The notes beneath the pieces were generated by a model that was not told the origin of the DNA, did no database searches, and saw only the letters and a list, made by a program, of their open reading frames with translations. The position numbers and the translations under genes are program-made. From Nostoc sp. UHCC 0926 (GTDB lineage: Bacteria; Cyanobacteriota; Cyanobacteriia; Cyanobacteriales; Nostocaceae), in contig NZ_CP117768.1 in assembly GCF_028623165.1 (NCBI RefSeq), positions 2,790,001 through 2,854,000 of the forward strand: 64,000 nucleotides of DNA, read 5' to 3'. How positions within the stretch are numbered: the first letter of the stretch is position 1; each line of letters begins with the position of its first letter. Below are positions 1-7,805 of this stretch, piece by piece.

Positions 1-2
1 AT

Positions 3-311
3 TTAGAGGGAGAGCCAAATGGCTACTATGGCCCCTATACTGCGAATGCTGTAAAGAGATTTCAGACAGCTAATCACTTGGCAGTAAGTGGCGTTGCTGG
101 CCCAACTACCCGAGCTAAGTTATATAGCTCAGTTAATACTGCTAGCAAAAGCGAGTTTAATACCCTGGAAATCCAAACGCGACTACGGGAGCGGGGTTTT
201 TATAAAGGCAAGCTGAACGGTGTGATGGCAGATGACACCAAAAAAGCGATTAAACAAGCCCAAGAGTTCTATGGCATCAGTCTCAAGGATGTTAAGAGCG
301 GACGCTTTTAG
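3..311 (+). CDS. Peptidoglycan-binding domain protein, 3' part only
   Basis: The reading frame is open from the first bases of the window, so the gene begins upstream and the ATG at 78 is internal. Two PG_binding_1-type repeats can be read. One holds GYYGPYTANAVKRFQ and is cut by the window edge; the other holds LRERGFYKGKLNGVMADD. Such repeats bind cell-wall peptides, and the protein is probably exported, though no signal peptide is in view. The gene converges on furA, 133 bp away. In Anabaena PCC 7120 the equivalent neighbour alr1690 also encodes a wall-binding protein, and its transcript runs on as antisense RNA over furA. The same job here is inferred from the layout only. A weak inverted repeat overlaps the stop at 297-320 but has no T-run. 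Confidence 0.85.
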   Translation, partial: LEGEPNGYYGPYTANAVKRFQTANHLAVSGVAGPTTRAKLYSSVNTASKSEFNTLEIQTRLRERGFYKGKLNGVMADDTKKAIKQAQEFYGISLKDVKSGRF

Positions 312-443
312 CATCCGCTTTGGCGTTGTTAGTATCAGTCCTCAACTGGTTGCTTGCCTCCAGTAATAGCAAATTACGAACTGCTCAAAATTCCACTTAT
401 TTGGTTAATTTGAGTAGTTTCGTCTTGTTATCCACCCAAGTAG

Positions 444-899
444 CTAAAGCGGCATCAGTGCCCGTTGACACTTAGGACACACTGCATGGATGGTCATTTG
501 ACAGTCAAGCAGGTGAAAACCTTCTTTTTGAGCGGTTTTCGCCCCAATTTTTAAAATTGAGTCGTTTTTAAACTCAATAGTTGAGTTGCACCGGACACAG
601 ATTAGGTGATGGTGGTGATGGGGATAGGGCTGGTTGATCTCATAATGCTTATGTCCCTCGCCCAGTTCTAGTTCCCGTAAAATTCCCATCCTTGCCATCA
701 ACTTCAAAGTCCGATAAATAGTTGACAGACTAATCCCTTCACCATCAGTTTCTAGCCGATGATAAAGATCCTCCGCACTCAGATGTTCACCTTGTGGAAG
801 TTCTTGAAAAATGTGTAAAATTGTTTCGCGCTGGGGAGTTAAACGCCAACCTCGGTCGTTTAATTCTGCCTTGAGTGAAGTAGTCGTGTAGACAGTCAT
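444..899 (-). CDS. furA: Ferric uptake regulator FurA
   Basis: Fur-family metal-dependent repressor of 151 residues, controlling iron uptake and, in cyanobacteria, redox and photosynthesis genes. An N-terminal winged helix (about residues 15-85, with LTPQRETIL and the recognition segment STIYRTLK) is followed by a dimerisation and metal domain. The latter has a histidine run at 94-98, CVRC at 101-104, Cys133 and CPKC at 141-144. The reading frame extends six codons upstream to 917, but I prefer the start at 899 (MTVYTTTSLK), which gives the family length. Start and cysteine layout match Anabaena FurA, in which these cysteines serve redox and haem functions. It lies next to sigC on the same strand and is convergent with a wall-binding gene that may supply antisense RNA. 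Confidence 0.96.
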   Translation of the reverse strand: MTVYTTTSLKAELNDRGWRLTPQRETILHIFQELPQGEHLSAEDLYHRLETDGEGISLSTIYRTLKLMARMGILRELELGEGHKHYEINQPYPHHHHHLICVRCNSTIEFKNDSILKIGAKTAQKEGFHLLDCQMTIHAVCPKCQRALMPL

Positions 900-959
900 A
901 CTAATATTTCTCAACAAAGCCTGTTAGTTGAGAATATAACAAATATTTGGAGTGATTTG

Positions 960-1000
960 CAACAATCATTCTCTATTGATAATTATTACTAAATATTTAA
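960..1000 (-). promoter_or_regulatory. furA: AT-rich furA upstream region with Fur-box-like core
   Basis: The segment 975-989 (ATTGATAATTATTAC) resembles the GATAATNATTATC core of Fur boxes and lies about 75 bp upstream of the furA start. FurA is known to autoregulate in Anabaena. The match is by eye only and the background is AT-rich. Confidence 0.35.
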
Positions 1001-1221
1001 GAAATATTCATTAAATCTTGATCAAAATTCAAGTAATAAACTGTAGTGCATTTAATTTGCATACAGTTAATAGTTAGGATACTTGTAACGATTGCATCCC
1101 TTGACTTTGAATTTTGAATGAGTGAGTTTTGAATTGCTTAGTTGATCCCCACCTTCAAGATATCTCAGCAAAGGTGTGGGGAAACTCTTGTACAATTAAA
1201 TGCAAATTATTTGCTACAAGT

Positions 1222-1390
1222 CTCTAAGCTCGACTTTATCCATTTTTTGACAATGCTCAAGCTGAGGCTGAAACCTTTGTGGGACGCTAGTTTTACTTTT
1301 TCGATTTCACCAATAATCAGTGACATGGAAAAAGTTTTTGCCGGATAAAGAGAACCAAGTTCTTAATTTTGGATAAAGTCGAGCTTAGAG
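1222..1390. repeat. 169-bp element with perfect 20-bp terminal inverted repeats
   Basis: Bases 1222-1241 are the exact reverse complement of 1371-1390 (arm CTCTAAGCTCGACTTTATCC). The interior of about 130 bp has no convincing gene; a 68-codon frame at 1142-1348 crosses the left arm and resembles nothing I know. This is the form of a non-autonomous MITE or of joined insertion-sequence ends. The downstream stretch to about 1620 holds generic Nostoc intergenic repeats, including a block that recurs inverted near 16194-16221. Confidence 0.6.
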
Positions 1391-1636
1391 GATGTTTGAA
1401 AAGTATCGTTATTAACATCAAAACCCTCGAAACCTAACCCCTCTACCCCCCTTCCCTATATTAGCTTTGGCGAACGCAAGAGCGTCTCTAAGAGTTGCCT
1501 CTGGTACAGAAGCGGCCTAAGTGCGGGAATGGGGGTTTCAAAGCCTCTCAAGAGCAGGAAAAAAATGGAAGTGAGGTTGACTTTCCAAACATCCTTTAAG
1601 AGGCTTTTGATCTGGGATCAAATCAGTCCTTTATCC

Positions 1637-1749
1637 CTAGTACAGCGGGCGCATAAATCCACCTACCATCTCAATTAACAAGACTTGGGGCTTAACAAGG
1701 GGCAAAATTCCTTATTAATGGTAGGCAAACTGACGCCACAGTGTACTAG
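1637..1749. repeat. MITE-like repeat, copy 1 (CTAGTACAG...TGTACTAG ends)
   Basis: A 113-bp block that begins CTAGTACAGCGGGC and ends CAGTGTACTAG, so its ends are imperfect inverted repeats. It shares the internal segment ACCATCTCAATTAAC and the general order with a second copy at 3638-3743. It has no coding capacity and lies 50 bp downstream of sigC. It is probably a non-autonomous transposon of a family common in Nostoc genomes. Confidence 0.65.
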
Positions 1750-1798
1750 TCATTTGTCAAGTGCAGTTTTTTAATGACAAATGACTAATCACAAATGA

Positions 1799-3049
1799 CT
1801 AAGTTAGAGACTCCAAATAGTCGCGGATGAGGTTGCGTCGCTTGGGTTGACGTAGCTTTTGCAAAGCCTTGGATTCTATTTGTCTGACTCGTTCCCGCGA
1901 TAAGTCAAGAGCGCGGCCAATTTCTGCTAAAGAATAAGGATGACCATCTGCCAAACCAAACCGCATCAAAATTACATCGCGCTCCCGGCTAGTCAAATCT
2001 GACAGAAGATGATGCAAGTCTCTTTGTAAAGATTCTCGCATTAACATCTCTTCTGGGGTTACACTGTCAGTTTCGAGTAATTCACCTAACTCAGTGTCTT
2101 TATCCTTGCCTACTTTGGTTTCTAAAGAAACGGAGCGAGGCACCCGCAACAAAACTTCTCGGACTTGGGTCGGTGTCATCTCTAACTCAGTAGCTAAATC
2201 TTCTAGAGTTGGGGTGCGACCTTTTTCTTGAGCAATTTTGCGTTGGGCCTTTTTGATTTTGTTTAACTTTTCGGTAATATGGACAGGGAGACGGATGGTG
2301 CGACTAGAAGTTGCGATCGCTCGGGTAATTCCCTGACGAATCCACCAGTAGGCATAGGTACTGAAGCGGTAACCCTTAGTTGGGTCAAATTTTTCTACAG
2401 CCCGCTCCAAGCCCAGTGTGCCTTCTTGGACTAAATCCAACAATTCCAAACCGCGATTTTGATACTTCTTAGCAACAGACACAACTAGGCGAAGATTAGC
2501 CTTAATCATGTGTTCTTTTGCTTGGAGTCCTTGGGACTGAATTTGCTCCAATTCTTCTACTGTCAACTTGGCAATTTCCGCCCAGCGACGTTTGCCATCT
2601 GCCAAAGTCGGTCTAAGATCCGATAGAATTATGCCAGCAGTGGCAGCCCACCTTTCTAAAGACGGGCGATGTCCTAGTTCCGAGGTCAGACGCTCCTGAA
2701 CTTCAACTAACTTCTGATAGGGCGTAATAACTTCATCCCCTTGCTTGGCGGCGTTAGCAAGCACTATCCGCATCCGCAAGTAGCGCTGGACTTTTTGAGC
2801 TTCTGAAACCTCTTCATCGCGCCCTAACAACCGAACCCGACCAATTTCCTGAAGATATAGACGTACTAGGTCTGTACTCCGACGGTTAGTGTTAGTAGCA
2901 AAGTTAGCATGGTCAACAGAAGCTATCTCCAGTTCCTGTAAATCATCTACCGATAACTCACTCTCATCAACTGTGAGATCCGAGTCCAAAGTCTGGGGGG
3001 ACTTTTTGGTATTGTAGGGGGCATCTGCATAAAAAGATGTTGCTGGCAT
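1799..3049 (-). CDS. sigC: RNA polymerase sigma factor, group 2 (SigC-type)
   Basis: Alternative sigma-70 factor of 416 residues. A variable acidic N-terminus is followed by region 1.2 (STDLVRLYLQEIGRV), region 2 (LLDLVQEGTLGLERAVEKF, then YRFSTYAYWWIRQ for core binding and -10 melting), region 3, and region 4 with a helix-turn-helix (LAEIGRALDLSRERVRQIE) for the -35 element. I chose the internal start MPATSFYADA at 3049. The frame continues ten codons further, but the shorter form fits group 2 sigma lengths. In Anabaena PCC 7120 sigC (all1692) is the direct neighbour of furA (all1691), and that adjacency is reproduced here. It is bracketed by two MITE-like repeats. Confidence 0.93.
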   Translation of the reverse strand: MPATSFYADAPYNTKKSPQTLDSDLTVDESELSVDDLQELEIASVDHANFATNTNRRSTDLVRLYLQEIGRVRLLGRDEEVSEAQKVQRYLRMRIVLANAAKQGDEVITPYQKLVEVQERLTSELGHRPSLERWAATAGIILSDLRPTLADGKRRWAEIAKLTVEELEQIQSQGLQAKEHMIKANLRLVVSVAKKYQNRGLELLDLVQEGTLGLERAVEKFDPTKGYRFSTYAYWWIRQGITRAIATSSRTIRLPVHITEKLNKIKKAQRKIAQEKGRTPTLEDLATELEMTPTQVREVLLRVPRSVSLETKVGKDKDTELGELLETDSVTPEEMLMRESLQRDLHHLLSDLTSRERDVILMRFGLADGHPYSLAEIGRALDLSRERVRQIESKALQKLRQPKRRNLIRDYLESLT

Positions 3050-3637
3050 AAAGATTGTCTCAATGGCTCCAGGTAACAATAGAGTACGGTCAGCTTAGAT
3101 TACGGTCAGCTATTCAACTGTTGCTATTGTTCCCGTGATTTACGATGAACTAACACGGTTGAAGGTTCCATTACAATTTTTTTAGAAATTAACTGGAATG
3201 GTTTTATTGGATACAGTATTACTGAACTTAATCGGCTGCTAAACTTTTGATTGAACCAATAGCTATTCAAATCCGCAGCTAGGTTTTCAATATTTAAACT
3301 ACTTAGTTAACATTTCAACCTTGAAGGTTACTGATAGTAATTTTTATAGCACGGTATAAAAAACTTCAGTAAATATCATGTTTATAATTGGCATAGTCAC
3401 ATTTACATGGCTATAAAAGTAATATCCTGACGATTTAGCAATTTTTTCTCAGGATAATTCAGGTATAAGTATAACTAATAGATATCAGCGAAGTGATTAG
3501 TATTAACGGCAAAAATTATATTGACACAGAGAGAGTGAGACACAGAGAAAATTCCGGGGCTGGGAACTTTGAAAGACGCGGAGAATGAAAATTTCACCAT
3601 GTCAGTTTTAACCCATGAATTTCAACTTGACAGACTA
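3050..3637. other. Long AT-rich leader region upstream of sigC
   Basis: No gene is supported in these 588 bp. A frame at 3569-3820 on the plus strand runs through a MITE into the antisense of gpsA and looks spurious. The AT-rich sequence presumably carries the sigC promoter, but I cannot place it. Confidence 0.5.
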
Positions 3638-3743
3638 CTAGTACAGTGGGCCCATGAAATCCAGCTACCATCTCAATTAACTAGACAACAAAGGGCAAAA
3701 TCCCTTGTTAAAGGTAGACAGACTTCCGTGCCCCCTGCACTAG
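3638..3743. repeat. MITE-like repeat, copy 2, overlapping the gpsA stop
   Basis: Begins CTAGTACAGTGGGC and ends CTGCACTAG. It shares CTACCATCTCAATTAAC and GGGCAAAAT with copy 1 at 1637-1749, in the same orientation. Its right end supplies the TAG that ends gpsA on the opposite strand. Confidence 0.65.
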
Positions 3744-4666
3744 TAGTTGTACTCTGGCTTTATATCTCGCAACATCAGTTCATCAAGCGCTTGTCGGGGT
3801 GTGACTTCACCCTGAAGTAACCGATAAACTTGCTCGGTAATCGGGACAGGAATGTTTTGTTGCTTGGCTCGTTGCATTAAAACCCGACAAGTGTTCACTC
3901 CTTCAGCAGTTCCTTGTAAATTTGCAAGAATTTCAGTGAGTGTCTTACCACCAGCTAGCTGATAGCCAACTTGGTAATTACGACTTAAGGGACTATTGCA
4001 GGTTGCTAACAAATCTCCTAGACCCGATAAACCATAAAATGTTTCCGTCTTTGCACCCCAGTCATTACCAATGCGAACCATTTCTGTAAGTCCACGGGTG
4101 ACTAAAGCAGCTTTGGCATTGGTTCCTAGTTGTAAACCATCGCACACACCAGCTGCGATCGCAATGACATTTTTCAGTGTTCCCCCCAGTTCCACGCCCA
4201 AGGGATCAGGATTGGTATATACTCGGAAACGTTGAGAAGAAAATACTAACTGCACTACTTGAGCAGCCGTGGGAATATTACTGGCTACCACCGTTGCTGC
4301 TGGTAATTCTAGTTGGATTTCTTTAGATAAATTAGGCCCCGACAGTACAACCACTGCATGGTTAGGGAATAGTGTTTGCCAAATTTGCGACGGCGTACAG
4401 GTGGTCTGAGGGTCTAAACCTTTCGTCGCTGTCACAAAAATTGTCTCTGGAGAAAGGGGGAAAGAGTGGACTTGGGAAGCAACATCCCTCACACCAATCA
4501 TCGAGATAGCGGACAGGACTATTTGGACATCTTTTAAAACTGCTTGGATTTGCGAACCTTGACGCGACCAGACGCGCACCCTATGACCATTCGCTGCGGC
4601 GAGATTTGCTAGAGATGCACCCCAAGCACCTGCACCCAGAATTGCTACAGATTTTGGATTAGTCAT
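3740..4666 (-). CDS. gpsA: Glycerol-3-phosphate dehydrogenase [NAD(P)+]
   Basis: Cytosolic enzyme that reduces dihydroxyacetone phosphate to sn-glycerol 3-phosphate, the backbone for membrane lipids. The protein has 308 residues, the family's usual length. The N-terminal Rossmann motif GAGAWG (11-16) binds NAD(P). Central motifs include VLSGPNLSKEI and the catalytic-lysine segment GGTLKNVIAIAAG, and the C-terminal helical domain holds TAEGVNT. It lies 61 bp downstream of lipA on the same strand, so the two may be co-transcribed. The last codons and stop (EYNY-stop) run into the end of a MITE, so the extreme C-terminus may have been altered by that insertion. Confidence 0.95.
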   Translation of the reverse strand: MTNPKSVAILGAGAWGASLANLAAANGHRVRVWSRQGSQIQAVLKDVQIVLSAISMIGVRDVASQVHSFPLSPETIFVTATKGLDPQTTCTPSQIWQTLFPNHAVVVLSGPNLSKEIQLELPAATVVASNIPTAAQVVQLVFSSQRFRVYTNPDPLGVELGGTLKNVIAIAAGVCDGLQLGTNAKAALVTRGLTEMVRIGNDWGAKTETFYGLSGLGDLLATCNSPLSRNYQVGYQLAGGKTLTEILANLQGTAEGVNTCRVLMQRAKQQNIPVPITEQVYRLLQGEVTPRQALDELMLRDIKPEYNY

Positions 4667-4727
4667 TAATCAAGAGTCTCCCCATCACCCAATCACACCA
4701 TCTTCTTAGCAATCTAAAATCTAAAAT

Positions 4728-5606
4728 CTAAAACTGGCTGCGGGGATAACGTTCCATTAATTCCCTGACTTTCTCTGCATGATATGAGCTTCTTGTCAAG
4801 GGTGAAGAAACAACTTGTAAAAATCCGATTTCTTCGCCGAATGCCTTCCAAGCAGCAAATTGTTCTGGGTTGATAAATTCATTTACTTGTAAATGTTTTT
4901 GACTGGGTTGGAGGTATTGCCCAATTGTCAAAATGTCACAATCTACGGTTCGCAAGTCTTGCATGACCTGGCGAATTTCGGCATCAGTTTCACCGAGTCC
5001 AACCATGATCCCAGATTTAGTGTATGTGCTAGGAGAAACTTGACCAGATCGCTGCAATAATTCTAATGTGCGATCGTAGTTTCCTTGGGGACGCACTCGA
5101 CGATACAGGCGTGGAACAGTTTCTGTATTGTGGTTTAATACCTCTGGCGCAGCTTGTAGAATCAACTCTAGAGCATTCCAATTACCGCACAAGTCAGGAA
5201 TTAGTACCTCAATTGTGGTGTTGGGTGAAACAGAGCGAACCGCATTAATACACGCCAGAAACTGAGATGCACCACCATCAAGCAAGTCATCTCGGTTTAC
5301 AGAAGTGATTACCACATGATTAAGTTTCATGCGGTGAACAGCTGACGCTAGTCGTGCAGGTTCCGTGGGGTCTAGTGGTTTGGGTTTTTTCTCAAAATCA
5401 ATATCGCAGTAGGGACAAGCGCGTGTACAAGCCGGGCCCATAATCAAAAACGTGGCAGTCCCAGCGTTGAAGCATTCACCAATATTCGGACAGGACGCTT
5501 CCTCACAAACTGTATTGAGGGCTAAATCCCGCAAAATGTCTTTAACGTTACCGATGCGCTCACGCCCAGGTGCTTTCACCCGCAACCAGTCTGGTTTTAC
5601 AGTCAC
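4728..5606 (-). CDS. lipA: Lipoyl synthase
   Basis: Radical-SAM enzyme that inserts two sulfur atoms into protein-bound octanoyl groups to make lipoyl cofactors for 2-oxoacid dehydrogenases and the glycine cleavage system. All six iron-sulfur ligands are present: Cys34, Cys39 and Cys45 ([12 protein letters not shown]) for the auxiliary cluster, and Cys60, Cys64 and Cys67 (CTRACPYC) for the SAM cluster. The C-terminal [12 protein letters not shown] is the family's conserved RSSYHA end. At 292 residues it is full length. Cyanobacteria often have two lipA paralogs and I cannot tell which this is. It is divergent from tRNA-Pro. Confidence 0.96.
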   Translation of the reverse strand: MTVKPDWLRVKAPGRERIGNVKDILRDLALNTVCEEASCPNIGECFNAGTATFLIMGPACTRACPYCDIDFEKKPKPLDPTEPARLASAVHRMKLNHVVITSVNRDDLLDGGASQFLACINAVRSVSPNTTIEVLIPDLCGNWNALELILQAAPEVLNHNTETVPRLYRRVRPQGNYDRTLELLQRSGQVSPSTYTKSGIMVGLGETDAEIRQVMQDLRTVDCDILTIGQYLQPSQKHLQVNEFINPEQFAAWKAFGEEIGFLQVVSSPLTRSSYHAEKVRELMERYPRSQF

Positions 5607-5742
5607 AATCCGCTTTTACCACTAGAGTTATACAAATTTAATCGTAGCAAGCAAAGCCTTTGATAAAGTGATCATATATAGATATAATTCTGTCATTTGG
5701 CACGGGTTGTGATATTCTTAATTGATAATGCCATTTTTATGG

Positions 5743-5816
5743 CGGGATGTGGCGCAGCTTGGTAGCGCACTTCGTTCGGGACGAAGGGGCCGCTGGTTCG
5801 AATCCAGTCATCCCGA
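5743..5816 (+). tRNA. tRNA-Pro (anticodon CGG)
   Basis: A complete cloverleaf: acceptor CGGGATG pairs with CATCCCG and A5816 is the discriminator. The anticodon stem CTTCG/CGAAG encloses the loop TTCGGGA, giving anticodon CGG. The T-loop is TTCGAAT. No CCA is encoded. The segment 5765-5781 is matched exactly by a short spacer downstream, and a CAST end lies about 60 bp from the putative PAM, so this gene appears to have been the homing target of the element that follows. Confidence 0.95.
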
Positions 5817-5823
5817 TTGTTGT

Positions 5824-5962
5824 TGTCGAATAACTAATTATTTGTCGTCGTTAACAGATTAATGTCGTTATTAACGAATTGTTTGTCGTCTTAACAAATT
5901 CGTGTCATTGATTTACTTCTGACATCCGTTAACAAATTAGTGTCGCCGACTTTATTGATGTG
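5824..5962. mobile_element. Left end of a type V-K CRISPR-associated transposon (Tn7-like)
   Basis: The sequence starts TGTCGAATAACTAATTATT and carries repeated TnsB-site-like motifs: TTATTTGTCGTCGTTAACAG, TTGTTTGTCGTCTTAACAAA, CAAATTCGTGTC and CAAATTAGTGTCG. The pattern of TTTGTCGTCG followed by CAGATTAATGTC is very close to my recollection of the Scytonema hofmanni CAST left end. It begins 60 bases beyond the PAM base 5764, the spacing known for Cas12k-directed insertion (60-66 bp). The exact terminal base (5821 or 5824) is uncertain. I found no matching right end in the window by eye. Confidence 0.85.
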
Positions 5963-6008
5963 GAGTCTATCCACTACATTTCTAATATACTTACAAACCT
6001 GAGAAGAA

Positions 6009-6046
6009 TCCCGAACGAAGTGCGCCTTTCAACCCTCCTATTGAAA
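6009..6046 (-). ncRNA. Stand-alone atypical repeat plus short tRNA-targeting spacer (homing crRNA)
   Basis: On the minus strand a shortened, degenerate repeat (6026-6046, TTTCAATAGGAGGGTTGAAAG) keeps the two ends of the array repeat but lacks its middle. The sequence after it (6025 down to 6009, GCGCACTTCGTTCGGGA) is identical over 17 nt to tRNA-Pro at 5765-5781. The bases before that protospacer are GGTA, which fits the NGTN PAM of Cas12k. This is the layout described for delocalised homing crRNAs of type V-K CASTs. It lies between the transposon end and the array, as expected. Confidence 0.85.
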
Positions 6047-6067
6047 AATATGTCTAAGACCTATGTA

Positions 6068-6402
6068 CTTTCAACCCACCCCTAGCCGGGATGGTTGTTG
6101 AAACTCTTGAGTTAGCAACTTCATTTCATGCAACTTTTAACTTTCAACCCACCCCTAGCCGGGATGGTTGTTGAAACCTAAACTCAGCGATTAAGTAACT
6201 AGTCAGCTTTCAACCCACCCCTAGCCGGGATGGTTGTTGAAACTTTAGCAAGTGGCACGAAATCAACCTATCACCAACAGGTCTTTCAACCCACCCCTAG
6301 CCGGGATGGTTGTTGAAACCAAGATTATCGTTTTGCGGCATCTCAATCCACGACTTTCAACCCACCCCTAGCCGGGATGGTTGTTGAAACTGATAGCTTG
6401 AT
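6068..6402 (-). CRISPR. Type V-K CRISPR array, five repeats, cut by an IS
   Basis: Five identical 37-bp repeats start at 6068, 6141, 6207, 6283 and 6354. On the minus strand each begins GTTTCAACAACCATCCCGG and ends GGGTTGAAAG, matching the Cas12k-type repeat of known V-K CASTs. Transcription is therefore leftward, toward the tRNA. The spacers between them are 36, 29, 39 and 34 bp; a 21-bp interval separates the last repeat from the atypical homing repeat. Upstream of the first repeat only 12 bp (6391-6402) remain before the end of an IS605-type element, so the leader, tracrRNA and cas12k that should lie there are missing. Confidence 0.93.
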
Positions 6403-6600
6403 TTGACACTCCCCGCGCTGAAGCGACGGGGATTCTTGAATCTAAGACATAACTTGCTCTTGCAGGTTTGCACCAACAAGAGTAGAGGTTTCATCTCCGC
6501 AAGTGTTGCCTACGTCTAGCGCAGAGGTTCCGATATGCCCTACCGTACCCAATCCTCGACTAAGGATATTTCTAGCTGCGTTTTCGTCTCTATCCATTAC
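6403..6600 (-). ncRNA. Candidate omega-RNA of the tnpB element
   Basis: By family rule the omega-RNA comes from the 3' end of tnpB plus the right-end hairpin, and its guide is the DNA just outside the element. Here the guide would start ATCAAGCTATCA and then enter the first CRISPR repeat. The upstream boundary is a guess. Confidence 0.4.
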
Positions 6601-7632
6601 GCATCCACACTGACAAACGTGGGTTCGAGTAGATAGAGTTTTCTTAACAGTTTCACCACAGCTAGAGCATTCTTGGCTACTATATTGCGGATTAACCGCA
6701 ACCGTGACACGCTTGAATACTTTACCAAAGTACTCAATCCAGACACGAAACTGATACCAAGATGCATCATTTATAGACTTGGCTAAACAGTGATTTTTCA
6801 CCATATTCTTAATCCTCAAATCTTCATAGGCTATCAAGTCGTTAGACTGAACTACGCACCGTGCTAATTTCACAGCATGGTCTTTACGTTGCCTACTTAT
6901 TTTGAGGTGGCGTTTACCTAAAATTTGTCTAGCCTTACTTCTATTCTTTGAACCTTTTATCTTTCTTGAAACTCGACGTTGTGAACGCTTGAGAACTTTT
7001 TCACCAATACGCAGGAACTTTGGGTTTTCAACCATCGTTCCATCTGAATCGGTGTAGTATTCCTTAAGTCCAACGTCTAAACCAACCGTATTACCAGTCG
7101 GTTCTATATTCTCGGAACGTTCTACATCAATACAAAATTGAACATACACACCATCCGCACGTTTCACCAACCTCACCCGTTTAATCTGGTTAATTTGGTA
7201 GAAGTGCAAATCACGAGTACCTTTGAGTTTTAACTTTCCAATACCTTTTTTGTCAGTGAAAGTTATTGATTTACGATTATCTGCAAGCTTCCATCCAGTC
7301 GATTTGTACTCAACAGATCGACAATCTTTCTGAAATCGAGGATACCCCTTTAAACCCGGAATACCCTTCTTGCAGTTGTCATAAAACCGAGAGATAGAAG
7401 ACCATGCTCTTTCAGCAGAAGCCTGTCTAGCCATTGAATTAAGTTCATTAGCAAAGGGAAAATTAGCCGCAAGTACAGCACAATATTTTTGCAAATCATT
7501 TTTACCTGTGCCTTTAACGTCCATCCATAGCCGAATACAGCTATTACGAATAAACTTTGCAGTCCGAATTGCATCATTTATTTTGCATAATTGCGCTGAC
7601 TTCCCATAAGCTTTAAACTTAAAAACAAGCAT
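6442..7632 (-). CDS. tnpB: RNA-guided nuclease TnpB of an IS605-family element
   Basis: TnpB proteins are programmable DNA nucleases guided by an omega-RNA from the element's right end, and ancestors of Cas12. The N-terminal OrfB helix-turn-helix part is followed by RuvC motifs with apparently intact residues: Asp in GLDVGLKEY, Glu in IAYEDLRIKN and Asp in MDRDENAARNIL. A zinc ribbon (CSSCG...CQCG) sits between motifs II and III. I prefer the start MLVFKFKAYG at 7632; five codons upstream are also open. About 396 residues is normal. The gene looks functional. It stands between the CAST array and the drmB remnant and may mark the site of a deletion. Confidence 0.9.
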   Translation of the reverse strand: MLVFKFKAYGKSAQLCKINDAIRTAKFIRNSCIRLWMDVKGTGKNDLQKYCAVLAANFPFANELNSMARQASAERAWSSISRFYDNCKKGIPGLKGYPRFQKDCRSVEYKSTGWKLADNRKSITFTDKKGIGKLKLKGTRDLHFYQINQIKRVRLVKRADGVYVQFCIDVERSENIEPTGNTVGLDVGLKEYYTDSDGTMVENPKFLRIGEKVLKRSQRRVSRKIKGSKNRSKARQILGKRHLKISRQRKDHAVKLARCVVQSNDLIAYEDLRIKNMVKNHCLAKSINDASWYQFRVWIEYFGKVFKRVTVAVNPQYSSQECSSCGETVKKTLSTRTHVCQCGCVMDRDENAARNILSRGLGTVGHIGTSALDVGNTCGDETSTLVGANLQEQVMS

Positions 7633-7805
7633 CTTTTTACCTCCCACTTTATACTACCACACTTGGTATAAGATATTAGGAAGGTTGAAAAACTTTATAC
7701 AATCTTGACGGCTGAATAAATTCAGCTATTCGCTTATATCCCCTATCTATTGCACAGAAGGCGGTACTACGTACCTGTTCTTCGGGGGCTTTACGCTTCA
7801 CTATC

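Larger units (their letters stand above)
6403..7805 (-). mobile_element. IS605-family element with tnpB only (IS1341-like)
   Basis: The right end at 6403-6432 is the hairpin AATCCCC...GGGGAGTGTCAA (minus strand), nearly the same as the right end of the second IS605-type element at about 36,830-36,863. The inferred left end is next to TTAC (plus-strand GTAA at 7806-7809), a transposon-adjacent motif known for this family, with a nearby hairpin GGTACGTAGTACC. There is no tnpA, so mobility would need help in trans. Its two flanks do not fit each other: one is a CRISPR array, the other the middle of drmB. Confidence 0.75.

Noticed and set aside
1142..1348. 68-aa frame on the plus strand
   Set aside because: It crosses the arm of an inverted-repeat element and resembles no protein.
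3569..3820. 83-aa frame on the plus strand
   Set aside because: It runs through a MITE into gpsA antisense.
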